From contig CAJYRU010000421.1 in NCBI GenBank assembly GCA_913777295.1, positions 1-32,779 of the forward strand: a stretch of 32,779 nt of DNA, read 5' to 3'. This document shows positions 17,135-26,007 of this stretch, one piece after another (the first letter of the stretch is position 1; every line of letters starts with the position of its first letter). The position numbers and the translations under genes were made by a program. The stretch is from an uncultured Sphingomonas sp. GTDB lineage: Bacteria; Pseudomonadota; Alphaproteobacteria; Sphingomonadales; Sphingomonadaceae. The notes under the pieces are model-generated. The model ran no database searches. It was not told the origin of the DNA and saw only the letters and a program-made list of their open reading frames with translations.

Positions 17135-19138
17135 GTGGACGAGCTTCAGGCAGAATTGCTGGCGGCCTTCGCGTCGGAACTGGCAGAACATATGGCCGGT
17201 ATCCGCGCAGCGCTGGCCGATGCCGATGCCGGGCGCCCGGTCGACCTGCGCGAATTGAGCCGTCGCGCGCACAGCCTGAAAGGGGCGGCGCGCGCGGTCG
17301 AGCTGCCCGACAGCGAAGCTGCCGCGCACGAGGCGGAGGCGCTGATCCTGGCGATCGAGCGCGGCGAGCGGGCGATGGACGCAGCGGCGATCGCCGAACT
17401 CCGCCGCCTGGCCGATGCAATCGAGGATGGGGCGGCGCCGGACGCCGCCGCTCCCGCGACAGACGCCGAACCGGAACGCCGTGTCGCCGTCGCAGGCCAT
17501 CGGGTCGAGAATATCGGCCGGTCGCTGCATGTCATGGCAACGCAAATCGCCGAGCAGGGCCTGGTTGCCGAGCGGCTGGCCGCACTGTCCGAGGACCTTG
17601 CCGCGCTGTCGCCGCTGTTGTCCGACGCCAGCGACAGCGAAGCGGCGCGCCGCTTGCGCCAGGCGACGAGCGAACTCGACCGGATCCGCCGCCTGCATGG
17701 CCGGTTGCGCGACGCCCTCGACCGATCGAGCGCCGAACTGGAGCGTGATGGCGAACGGTTGCTGCTGCAACCCGTGGCGACGCTGTTCGACGGCTATGAA
17801 CGCGCGGTCCGCGATCTGGCCGCGACGGAGGGAAAGATCGCGCGGCTGCGCACGACCGACACCGAGGGCGAGGCGGATCGGCGGGTCCTGAACGCGCTGC
17901 GCGATCCGCTGCTGCACGTCCTGCGCAATGCCGTGCGCCACGGAATCGAGACGCCCGATCGCCGGCGCCTCGTGGGGAAGGAAGAAGCTGGTACGATCAC
18001 GATCGACACCCGGATCGATCGTGGACGATTAACCATTTCGGTTCGCGACGACGGCGCGGGGCTGGACGATGCGGCGATCGTCGCCCGCGCACGCGCTGCC
18101 GGCCTGATCCCGACCGAGGGGCCGACGCCGCGCGGCGCGGCGCTCCATGCCTTGCTGTTCGAACAGGGACTGTCGACTGCCGAGCGGCTGGACGAGGTCG
18201 CCGGACGCGGAATCGGCCTGTCGGTGGTGGCCGAGGTCGCACGACGGCTGCACGGATCGGCCGGAATCGCGCCGGGAGCCGGCGGCGGCACCGCCCTGAC
18301 GATCGCCGTGCCGGTCGCGCTGACCCGGCGCACGCTGCTGCTGGTCGAGGTCGGCGACATGCTGTGCGCCCTGCCGGCCGATGCCGTGCGACAGGTGTTG
18401 CGGGTCGATGCCGCGGACCTGTCCCCGAGCGGCGGGGACACCATGCTGCCGGTCGATGGACAGGCGCTGCCGGTATCGCGGCTGGGCGACGTACTGGGAA
18501 TCGTACAGGAGGAAACGGCCGCGGCGCTCCGCGCGGTAGTGCTGGAGGCGGAGGGCGTTCGACGGGTCCTGATCGTCGATGCGCTCAGCGATGTGCGCGC
18601 ACTGCTGGTCGGCGATGCGGCCGCAATCGCCGCCGACCTGCCGCTGGTCCTGGGCACCGTGCTGCTGAACGGCGACGTCGTGCTGGTCCTCGACCCGGTG
18701 CAGCTGGTTCGCGAACGTGGCGCCGGCCGCGCCGCCCGCCCCTTCGCCCCGCCCCAGGCGGAACTGCAGAGTCGGACGATACTGGTCGTCGACGATTCGA
18801 TCACCACCCGCACGCTGGAACGCAGCATATTGGAGGCGCAAGGATACCGCGTGCTGGTGGAGGTCGACGGACTGGCTGGACTGGAGCGGCTGCGCTCCGG
18901 CCTTGATGCGATCGACCTGGTGGTTGCCGATGTCGAAATGCCGCGCATGGACGGCTTCGCGCTGTTGGCGGCGATACGGAACGATCCGGCACTCAAAACT
19001 TTACCGGTCATCATGATGACATCGCGCAACAGCCCCGACGACATCGAACGCGGCCTCAGCCTCGGTGCGGACGCCTATGTGACCAAGCAGGATTTCGATC
19101 AGGGAATGTTGATCGGCGTGGTCCAGCAGCTGATCTGA
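17135..19138 (+). CDS. cheA: Hybrid CheA chemotaxis histidine kinase with C-terminal receiver (Hpt-HATPase-CheW-REC)
   Basis: 667 aa, GTG start; Hpt RRAHSLKGAARAVEL, N-box PLLHVLRNAVRHGIE, DDGAGLDDAAI, GRGIGLSVVAEVARRLHG, CheW-like domain, C-terminal REC (ILVVDDSITTR...LVVADVEMPRMDG...VIMMTSR...YVTK). Confidence 0.95.
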   Translation: MDELQAELLAAFASELAEHMAGIRAALADADAGRPVDLRELSRRAHSLKGAARAVELPDSEAAAHEAEALILAIERGERAMDAAAIAELRRLADAIEDGAAPDAAAPATDAEPERRVAVAGHRVENIGRSLHVMATQIAEQGLVAERLAALSEDLAALSPLLSDASDSEAARRLRQATSELDRIRRLHGRLRDALDRSSAELERDGERLLLQPVATLFDGYERAVRDLAATEGKIARLRTTDTEGEADRRVLNALRDPLLHVLRNAVRHGIETPDRRRLVGKEEAGTITIDTRIDRGRLTISVRDDGAGLDDAAIVARARAAGLIPTEGPTPRGAALHALLFEQGLSTAERLDEVAGRGIGLSVVAEVARRLHGSAGIAPGAGGGTALTIAVPVALTRRTLLLVEVGDMLCALPADAVRQVLRVDAADLSPSGGDTMLPVDGQALPVSRLGDVLGIVQEETAAALRAVVLEAEGVRRVLIVDALSDVRALLVGDAAAIAADLPLVLGTVLLNGDVVLVLDPVQLVRERGAGRAARPFAPPQAELQSRTILVVDDSITTRTLERSILEAQGYRVLVEVDGLAGLERLRSGLDAIDLVVADVEMPRMDGFALLAAIRNDPALKTLPVIMMTSRNSPDDIERGLSLGADAYVTKQDFDQGMLIGVVQQLI

Positions 19139-19142
19139 CGTC

Positions 19143-20183
19143 ATGGCTGTCCGTCCGACCCCTGCCCGCGTCATGATCGTTGAGGATTCGACGGTCGTCC
19201 GCACCCTTCTCACCCATATCGTCGGCAGCGATCCGCGCCTGACGGTCGTCGCCAGTTTCGCCACGGCCGAAGAAGCGATCGACGCACTGCCCACGGTGCG
19301 TCCGGATGTCATTTCCATGGACATCCGCCTGCCCGGCATCGACGGGTTGGAGGCGACCCGGCGGATCATGGCCGATCAACCGACGCCGATCGTCGTGATT
19401 TCCGCCAGCATGGACGGCGGCGCGATGGGCACCAGCATGGATGCGCTGCGGGCCGGCGCGCTGTCGGTGGTCGAAAAGCCGGTCGGCCTCGGTGACGCCG
19501 CCTATGCCCAGGTCGCGCATGAGATCCGCACTCAGCTGGCGATCATGAGCGAGGTCGCGGTGGTGCGGCGGCGAATGCCCGTCAGGCCCACCGCCCCGGT
19601 ACAGCCGGCCCGGCAACGTACGCCCTCCGTCCTGCTGGTCGCAGCTTCGACCGGCGGGCCACCGGCGCTGGCCCGGCTGTTCGGGGCGCTTCCGGCCAAC
19701 ATGCCCATCCCGGTCCTGCTGGTACAGCATATGGGGGCTAGCTTCATGGCAGGTTTTGCCAGCTGGCTCGGCAGTGTCGTACCACAGCAGGTGGAGATCG
19801 CACGTCACGGCGAGCTGCCGCGTGCAGGCATGATCCACGTCGCGCCGGGCGACGCACACCTGATGCTGGCACGCGGCGGGGTCATGCGGGTCGCGACCGA
19901 TGGCCCGGTCGGCGGGCAACGCCCCTCTGCCACCCGGCTGATCGAAAGTGCCGCGACCGCCATCGACGGCGCGGCGCTGGCCATCGTGCTGACCGGCATG
20001 GGCGAAGACGGCGCCCCTGGCGTCCGCGCGTTGCTGACGGCCGGGGGACAGGCGATCGCCGAGGATGCCAGCACGTCGGTGGTCTACGGGATGCCGGCTG
20101 CCGCGCACCGGGCCGGCGCGCTGTCGCTGCCGCTCGACCTGATCGCACCGCATGTCCGCCGCATCGTGGAGCGCACCCGATGA
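19143..20183 (+). CDS. cheB: Chemotaxis protein-glutamate methylesterase CheB
   Basis: 346 aa; REC (VMIVEDSTVVRTLL...DVISMDIRLPGIDG) plus methylesterase with catalytic AASTGGP, VQHM and LTGMGEDGAPGVRALLTAGGQAIAEDASTSVVYGMP. Confidence 0.95.
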   Translation: MAVRPTPARVMIVEDSTVVRTLLTHIVGSDPRLTVVASFATAEEAIDALPTVRPDVISMDIRLPGIDGLEATRRIMADQPTPIVVISASMDGGAMGTSMDALRAGALSVVEKPVGLGDAAYAQVAHEIRTQLAIMSEVAVVRRRMPVRPTAPVQPARQRTPSVLLVAASTGGPPALARLFGALPANMPIPVLLVQHMGASFMAGFASWLGSVVPQQVEIARHGELPRAGMIHVAPGDAHLMLARGGVMRVATDGPVGGQRPSATRLIESAATAIDGAALAIVLTGMGEDGAPGVRALLTAGGQAIAEDASTSVVYGMPAAAHRAGALSLPLDLIAPHVRRIVERTR

Positions 20184-21832
20184 TCGAGGACGCCGCGATC
20201 CTGCTGATCGAGGATTCGGATACGCAGGCGCTGCAGCTGCGCCGCATGTTCGAGCGCGCCGGGTTCCGCATCGACCGGACCCGCGACGCCGAAACCGCGC
20301 TCGAAACGCTGAACCACAGCCGCCCCGACCTGCTGGTCGTGGATTATCGGCTGCCCGGCATGAACGGCGACGAACTCGTCCGCATCGTCCGTCAGACGGG
20401 TGCCACGCGCACCTTGCCGATCCTGATGCTGACCGGCGACGATGCATCGGATGTCGAGCGACAGGGCCTCGACAGCGGGGCCAACGCCTATGTGCCAAAG
20501 CGCGGCGGCGGCGAATTGATCGTGTCGCGGGTTCGCGCCTTGCTGCGCCAGGTACGGGCGCGGCCGCTGGGCGATGGCCCCGCCGCCTCGCTGCGGCAGG
20601 CACGGCTGCTGCTGCTGGCCCCGCCGACCGGGATGTCGGAACGGCTCGTCGCGCAGTTGGCGGCGGAGGGCTATCATGTCACCCATGTCGAGGCGATCGA
20701 CAACGCGCTGAGCGCGATCGATGACGAAGCGGCCGACGGCATCCTCGTCGTCGAAGGCGGCGACGATGCTCGGTTCACCCTGTCCGCGGCGCTGGACGGC
20801 CGCCGGACCGAGCGGGCGAGCGGCATCGCGCTGGTCGCGCTTACCGAGGATGCGGAACCGCCAACCGTGCTGGCGGGCCTTGCCGCCGGTGCGGACGATG
20901 TCGTGTCGCGCGGGCGCGACGGCGACATGTTGCTGGTCCGCATCCGTGCCATCGTCCGCCGCAAGCTGGCCCGCGACGAAGAGGCCGCCGGCGTCGCCCG
21001 CGAACGGATGCAGGCGATCGCGCTGGCACAGGCCCGTGCCGAAGCGGAGTCGGCCGAACGCCTCGCCCGCGCCAATGCCGAACTGGCCGGCGCAAACGCC
21101 CTGCTGCGCGAAACCCAGGCCCAGCTGGTGCAGTCGGCCAAGATGGCGTCGCTGGGCGAACTGGTCGCCGGCATCGCGCATGAGATCAACAATCCGCTGG
21201 CGTTCATCCTGGCACATCAGGCAACCGTCGAGCGCGCCGTCGCAAACGCCGCCGATGCCGACGACTCCGCCCGCACCGCTTTGCTGACGAAGGCGTCGGA
21301 CCGGTTGCAGTCGATCCGTTCCGGGCTGACCCGTATCCAGGAACTAGTGGTAAAGCTCCGACGGTTTTCGCGGCTTGACGATGGCGAGGTGTCGATGATC
21401 GACATTCCCGACGCGATCGACGCGGTGCTGACGCTGCTCGCCCCGCGCCTCGGCACCGTGGAGGTCGTGCGCGACTATGGTCCGGCACGGATACTCGAAT
21501 GTTCAGGCGCGCTGGTCAATCAGGTCGTGATGAACATCATTGCCAACGCCGCCGATGCCGTCGATCCGTCGACCGGACGGATCGTCGTCGCCACGGGGTC
21601 GGCGGATGGCATGTTCCGCATCCAGATCGACGATAATGGGCCAGGTATCCCGGCGGATCGGCGGGAGCGGGTGTTCGAACCGTTCTTCACGACCAAGGAT
21701 GTCGGTGCCGGGACCGGCCTTGGCCTAGCCATCGCCTATGGCGTCGTGCGCTCGCACGGCGGCACGATCGCTATCGACCGCGCCGCGCAGGGTGGCGCTT
21801 CCTTCACGATCAGGATACCAGAACGCGCATAA
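20180..21832 (+). CDS. Response regulator/histidine kinase hybrid: REC - degenerate REC - HisKA - HATPase
   Basis: 550 aa; REC1 [10 protein letters not shown]...[13 protein letters not shown]...YVPKR; second receiver-like segment lacking the acidic pocket; kinase [57 protein letters not shown] overlap with cheB. Confidence 0.92.
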   Translation: MIEDAAILLIEDSDTQALQLRRMFERAGFRIDRTRDAETALETLNHSRPDLLVVDYRLPGMNGDELVRIVRQTGATRTLPILMLTGDDASDVERQGLDSGANAYVPKRGGGELIVSRVRALLRQVRARPLGDGPAASLRQARLLLLAPPTGMSERLVAQLAAEGYHVTHVEAIDNALSAIDDEAADGILVVEGGDDARFTLSAALDGRRTERASGIALVALTEDAEPPTVLAGLAAGADDVVSRGRDGDMLLVRIRAIVRRKLARDEEAAGVARERMQAIALAQARAEAESAERLARANAELAGANALLRETQAQLVQSAKMASLGELVAGIAHEINNPLAFILAHQATVERAVANAADADDSARTALLTKASDRLQSIRSGLTRIQELVVKLRRFSRLDDGEVSMIDIPDAIDAVLTLLAPRLGTVEVVRDYGPARILECSGALVNQVVMNIIANAADAVDPSTGRIVVATGSADGMFRIQIDDNGPGIPADRRERVFEPFFTTKDVGAGTGLGLAIAYGVVRSHGGTIAIDRAAQGGASFTIRIPERA

Positions 21833-23637
21833 TGGACACACCCGGTTCCCCGCCTCTGCTATTGCTGGTCGATGACGAGCCCGAGATTCTGGTCGCGCTC
21901 AGCGACCTGCTGGAGGACCGCTATCGCATCCTGTCGACCCCGTCTCCGGTCGAGGCGCTGGACCTGGTCCGCGCCCATCCCGACATCGCGGTCATCGTGT
22001 CGGATCAGCGGATGCCGGAACTGACCGGCAGTCAGTTTCTGGCCCGCGCCCGCACCACGACCGATGCGGAGGCGATCCTGCTGACGGGCTATGCCGACCT
22101 GTCCGCCGTCGTCGCCGCGCTCAACGATGGCGCGATCAGCGGCTATGCGAACAAACCATGGGATGCAGAGGCGCTGATCGCGATGATTGCCGCCGCCGCC
22201 GATCGCCACGCCCTGCGGCGGGCATTGGCGTTCGAACGCGCCGCATTTCGCGGGCTGGCCGACGGTTCGGGCGATGTCGTGACGATTCTCGACCGGCAGG
22301 GCCAGGTCGTCCGCGGAACGCCCCCGGCCGATGGCGTCGACCCGCGCGACGTAACGGTCGTGGCGCAGGACGGCAGCGACGACGAGGACCGCCATCTGGT
22401 CCAGCCCTCCGGCGACCGATGGACACATATCCGCCGCATCCCCTTTGCGATCGGTGCCGAGCGCTATCTGTTGAAGATCGAACGGGACGATACCGCGCGG
22501 CGGGTTGCCGAACGGCGGCATCACCAGTCGGAAAAGCTGGAGGCGCTGGGCACCTTGTCCGGCGGTATCGCGCATGATTTCAACAATCTGCTGGCGGCGA
22601 TCATCGGCAATCTCGAACTGGCCGAACGGCGGATCGACGATCGCGACCGGCTGCAACGTTATCTGGGTGCCGCCGGGGAGGCTGCGGGACGTGGCAGCGC
22701 GATCACCCGCCGTCTGCTCAGCTTCAGCCGGCAGCGCGACCTGGCGGCCGAAATCTTCCGGCCCGACGATGTCATCCGCTCGATCGAGGAACTGATCGTC
22801 CGCACCGCCGCCGGCCGCATCCGTGTCGCCTACGACTTTGCCGAGCCGGCCTGGGCGGTCAGGACCGATGTCGGGCAGTTCGAACTCGCGATCCTGAACC
22901 TGGCGATCAACGCACGCGATGCGATGGATGGCAGCGGCACGGTACGGATCGGCACGATCAACATCGACGATGCCGCCGCGTTCCTGCCCGAATTTGCCGG
23001 ACCGTTCGTCCGCATTTCGGTCAGCGATACCGGCAGCGGCATGGACAGCGCGGTGCGCGAACGCGTGTTCGAGCCGTTCTTCACGACCAAGGCGCAGGGG
23101 GCGGGCACCGGCCTCGGCCTGCCGATGGTTCGGGCGATGGCGCGCGCCGCCGGCGGCGACGTGACGATCGACAGCGAAGTGGGCCACGGCACCAGCATCC
23201 ACCTGTGGCTGCCCCGGATCGAGGCAGGCCCCGTCGCCAGCAGCCAGCCAGCCAACGGCCCGACCTGCCCCCTGAGGCTGATGCTGGTCGAGGATGATCC
23301 CGAAGTCCGCGCGGTCGTCGCCGCGCAGCTGGAAGCCGCCGGCCACAACGTCGTCGTCCACGATTCCGCCCTGCGCGCCGTCGCGATGCTGGAGGCGGGG
23401 GACCGGTTCGACATGGTGTTGACCGACTATGCGATGCCCGACCTTTCAGGGATCGACGTGGCGGCACGGGTTCGCGCCTGCTGTCCCGCAACGCCCGTCC
23501 TGCTGATTACCGGCTTTGCCGAGATCGGCGATACGCAGATCGGCGTGCCGGTGCTGACCAAACCGTTCACCACCGAACAGCTGCTGAGCGCGATCGCGCT
23601 GGCGACCGCTGCTACTCCGGACAGCGCATCCTGCTGA
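21832..23637 (+). CDS. Hybrid sensor histidine kinase/response regulator: REC - PAS-like - HisKA - HATPase - REC
   Basis: 601 aa; LLLLVDDEPEILVALSDLLED...VIVSDQRMPELTG...[67 protein letters not shown]-terminal REC LMLVEDDPEVRAVVA...MVLTDYAMPDLSG. TAATG overlap with the upstream gene. Confidence 0.93.
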   Translation: MDTPGSPPLLLLVDDEPEILVALSDLLEDRYRILSTPSPVEALDLVRAHPDIAVIVSDQRMPELTGSQFLARARTTTDAEAILLTGYADLSAVVAALNDGAISGYANKPWDAEALIAMIAAAADRHALRRALAFERAAFRGLADGSGDVVTILDRQGQVVRGTPPADGVDPRDVTVVAQDGSDDEDRHLVQPSGDRWTHIRRIPFAIGAERYLLKIERDDTARRVAERRHHQSEKLEALGTLSGGIAHDFNNLLAAIIGNLELAERRIDDRDRLQRYLGAAGEAAGRGSAITRRLLSFSRQRDLAAEIFRPDDVIRSIEELIVRTAAGRIRVAYDFAEPAWAVRTDVGQFELAILNLAINARDAMDGSGTVRIGTINIDDAAAFLPEFAGPFVRISVSDTGSGMDSAVRERVFEPFFTTKAQGAGTGLGLPMVRAMARAAGGDVTIDSEVGHGTSIHLWLPRIEAGPVASSQPANGPTCPLRLMLVEDDPEVRAVVAAQLEAAGHNVVVHDSALRAVAMLEAGDRFDMVLTDYAMPDLSGIDVAARVRACCPATPVLLITGFAEIGDTQIGVPVLTKPFTTEQLLSAIALATAATPDSASC

Positions 23638-24391
23638 ACGGCTGACCATCGGTCACGATCGTCAGCCGGTCGCCCGCGACCTGCAGCGTCTGCGTCGCGG
23701 TCCAGCGCTGCCCCTCCCCCTCATAGTCGGCGGTGATGCGAAGCCGGTCGGGGCCGAGCGTCTCGACGCGGCGCACCGCACCGACGCTTTCGTGGAACCA
23801 CAGTTCGTTCGGGGTGACACGCACCCCCTCGATCGATGCGGCAGGCTGCGCGCAGGCGGCGGCGTCCCGGTTCCACCGCCCGACGAACCGCGCCGGGATG
23901 GTTTCCGCCGCCGCTACTGCCGCACTAGGCGGCGGCGCAGGCGTACCGACATAGCCGCAACCGCGCATTGTATGGCCGTCGAGGGTCAGGGTAGCGGTAA
24001 AGTCACGCGGCGCACCCGACATATCATCCTCGCAAGGCTTGCGAACCACCCGCACCAGCAGCGCATCCTGCCCATCCCGCGCCACCCATTCGCGCGTATC
24101 GGCGGCGACCGCACGACCGGTCCCCCGAAACCGGCGCACCGGCGTGTCGACGCCGGTCAGCGTCATGACGTCGCCAGCGATCCTTACCGTGTAGAATGGT
24201 TCGTTGGTCGAAACCGTCAGCGCATCGGGTAACGAGCTGACGATCGCAGGCGATGCGGTGGGTGTCGGCGACGGTCCCGCCGGCGAAGGAAGCGGTGAAG
24301 CGGTATTGCCCAACGGGGCCTCCCCGCCCCCGCCACACCCCGCCAGCGCAACGGTGGCGAGCAGGAATGCGATCCGGTCAGCGCGGCGCAT
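23612..24391 (-). CDS. Putative lipoprotein of unknown function
   Basis: About 260 aa; lipobox MRRADRIAFLLATVALAGCGGGGEAPLG; repeated segments SFYTVRIAGDVMTLTGVDTP and FTATLTLDGHTMRGCGYVG. Overlaps the end of the upstream L,D-transpeptidase gene on the same strand. Confidence 0.7.
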   Translation of the reverse strand: MRRADRIAFLLATVALAGCGGGGEAPLGNTASPLPSPAGPSPTPTASPAIVSSLPDALTVSTNEPFYTVRIAGDVMTLTGVDTPVRRFRGTGRAVAADTREWVARDGQDALLVRVVRKPCEDDMSGAPRDFTATLTLDGHTMRGCGYVGTPAPPPSAAVAAAETIPARFVGRWNRDAAACAQPAASIEGVRVTPNELWFHESVGAVRRVETLGPDRLRITADYEGEGQRWTATQTLQVAGDRLTIVTDGQPFSRMRCPE

Positions 24392-24992
24392 CACGGTGTG
24401 ATCCGATGCTTACGCCATCGTCCCGGCTTGCCAACGCGCCGATCCCGTCCACCGCAAGCTGCGGGGCGGAGTCGGCGGGCCGATGGGCAGGAAAGGCGAT
24501 AACGTCGTTCACCACCGCCACCTGGCCACCCAGCTGCGTCGCCTCGAACAGCCTGCGTGCGAATGCGGTCGGAATGCGGATACAACCATGCGACGCAGGA
24601 AACCCCGGCAGGTTGCCAGCATGAATCGCTACGCCGTCCCAGGTCAGCCGTTGCATGAACGGCATGGGCGCATTGTTGTACAGGTTGGACCGGTGGAACG
24701 GCCTTTTCTGCAGGATGGTATATTCGCCGATCGGGGTCATCTTGCCCGGCTTTCCGGTCGACACGGTCGTCACACCGATCAGGCGCTCGCCGCGATAGAC
24801 GAACGCCATCTGCATCGGCACGCTGACGACGATGCTGACCGCCCCGGGCAGCGCCGGATCATCGGCCCAGCGGTGATCGCCCGGCCGCATCGTCACCGCC
24901 GCGCGCTCGACCGCCAGCGCGGCGGGTTCCTGCGCCAGGGTCGGCAAGGGCAGGAACGACAGCAACAGGCTAAGGCGAAGCGCGAGCGTCAT
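24378..24992 (-). CDS. L,D-transpeptidase (YkuD family), secreted
   Basis: From the ATG at 24992: signal peptide MTLALRLSLLLSFLPLPTLAQEP; catalytic motif VAIHAGNLPGFPASHGCIRIPTAFARRLFE. Confidence 0.92.
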   Translation of the reverse strand: MTLALRLSLLLSFLPLPTLAQEPAALAVERAAVTMRPGDHRWADDPALPGAVSIVVSVPMQMAFVYRGERLIGVTTVSTGKPGKMTPIGEYTILQKRPFHRSNLYNNAPMPFMQRLTWDGVAIHAGNLPGFPASHGCIRIPTAFARRLFEATQLGGQVAVVNDVIAFPAHRPADSAPQLAVDGIGALASRDDGVSIGSHRDAPR

Positions 24993-25168
24993 GCTCGCCA
25001 CTATCCTGCAGCGCGCACCGAATGGCAAATTTCGCGGTAACCATATTTGTCGGAGTCGACCGTCCGTTCCCGTAGCGCGACAAGCGGCGGAACGGTTGCG
25101 GCCGTGTTAATTGAATGGAAGGCGGTTCGCCCGTATCTCTAAGTCTCAACAATCTGGCGAGGATTTGG

Positions 25169-25876
25169 ATGCGGGACGAAGCAGTTCGATCGCGGCGAGC
25201 GGTGCTGAAAGCGGCAGGCGGGTTGGCCGGCGCCGTCCTGGCACAGGGCTGCACGACGAATGCGATCGTACCCATCGCGCAGAACGCTCCCCTCGTTCCG
25301 CCGCCGCACCGCCTTGCCTCGGCACCGGTCCCGGCAGCCCCGGTTCGGCAGATGCGCGCGCCGGCAACGGTCAATCCACGCCTGTTCGAACGCGCCGTGG
25401 CGTCGCTCGACCGGCATTCGGGGCGGATCGGGCGCTCCGACCGGATCGCCATTGCCGACTTCGCGGTCGATTCCGCCCATCCGCGGTTCCAGTTCATCGA
25501 CATGCACAGCGGCGTCGTGTCGGCGATGCGCGTCGCCCATGGCAGCGGGTCGGACCCGGCGCATTGCGGATCGCTGACGCGGTTCAGCAACGTGCCCGAT
25601 TCGAACGCCACGTCGGAAGGCGCGTTCATCACCGACAACTATTATGTCGGCAAACACGGCCGATCGCAGCGGCTGGTCGGGCTGGATCCGACCAATGATA
25701 ACGCCCTGATGCGGGCGATCGTGGTTCACGGCGCATGGTACGCCAATCCGGAAATGATCGCGCAGCACGGCAAGCTCGGCCGCAGCCAGGGATGTTTCGC
25801 GGTAGCCGAAGGCGATCTGGCCCGCGTGTTCGACCTGTTGGGCGAAGGCCGGATGATCTACGCCGCGAAGGTCTGA
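25169..25876 (+). CDS. Murein L,D-transpeptidase catalytic domain family protein (YkuD_2-type), predicted Tat-like lipoprotein
   Basis: From the ATG at 25169: MRDEAVRSRRAVLKAAGGLAGAVLAQGCTTNAI (twin Arg + lipobox-like Cys); catalytic region IVVHGAWYANPEMIAQHGKLGRSQGCFAVAEGDLARVFDLLGEGRMIYAAKV. Confidence 0.88.
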   Translation: MRDEAVRSRRAVLKAAGGLAGAVLAQGCTTNAIVPIAQNAPLVPPPHRLASAPVPAAPVRQMRAPATVNPRLFERAVASLDRHSGRIGRSDRIAIADFAVDSAHPRFQFIDMHSGVVSAMRVAHGSGSDPAHCGSLTRFSNVPDSNATSEGAFITDNYYVGKHGRSQRLVGLDPTNDNALMRAIVVHGAWYANPEMIAQHGKLGRSQGCFAVAEGDLARVFDLLGEGRMIYAAKV

Positions 25877-25908
25877 CGGCGGCCCCCTGCCTCTGGCTGA
25901 TGCCGTTC

Positions 25909-25938
25909 GGTTCGAACAGCGATCGAGCCTGTCGAACC
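25909..25938. repeat. Near-perfect inverted repeat GGTTCGAaCAG ... CTGTCGAACC (possible terminator or REP-like element)
   Basis: Read directly: ggttcgaacagcgatcgagcctgtcgaacc; one bulged base; in the intergenic region after the L,D-transpeptidase gene. Confidence 0.55.
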
Positions 25939-26007
25939 CAGCGGTCAGGCATGATCACGCGGACGTAGGCGGTTCCGCGCGATGCCATGTCCCGATAAGG
26001 TGCGGCC

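Noticed and set aside
19056-20603. 515 aa minus-strand ORF
   Set aside because: Antisense to cheB and neighbouring genes, with no coherent protein features.
21859-23361. 500 aa minus-strand ORF
   Set aside because: Antisense to the hybrid kinase; shadow ORF.
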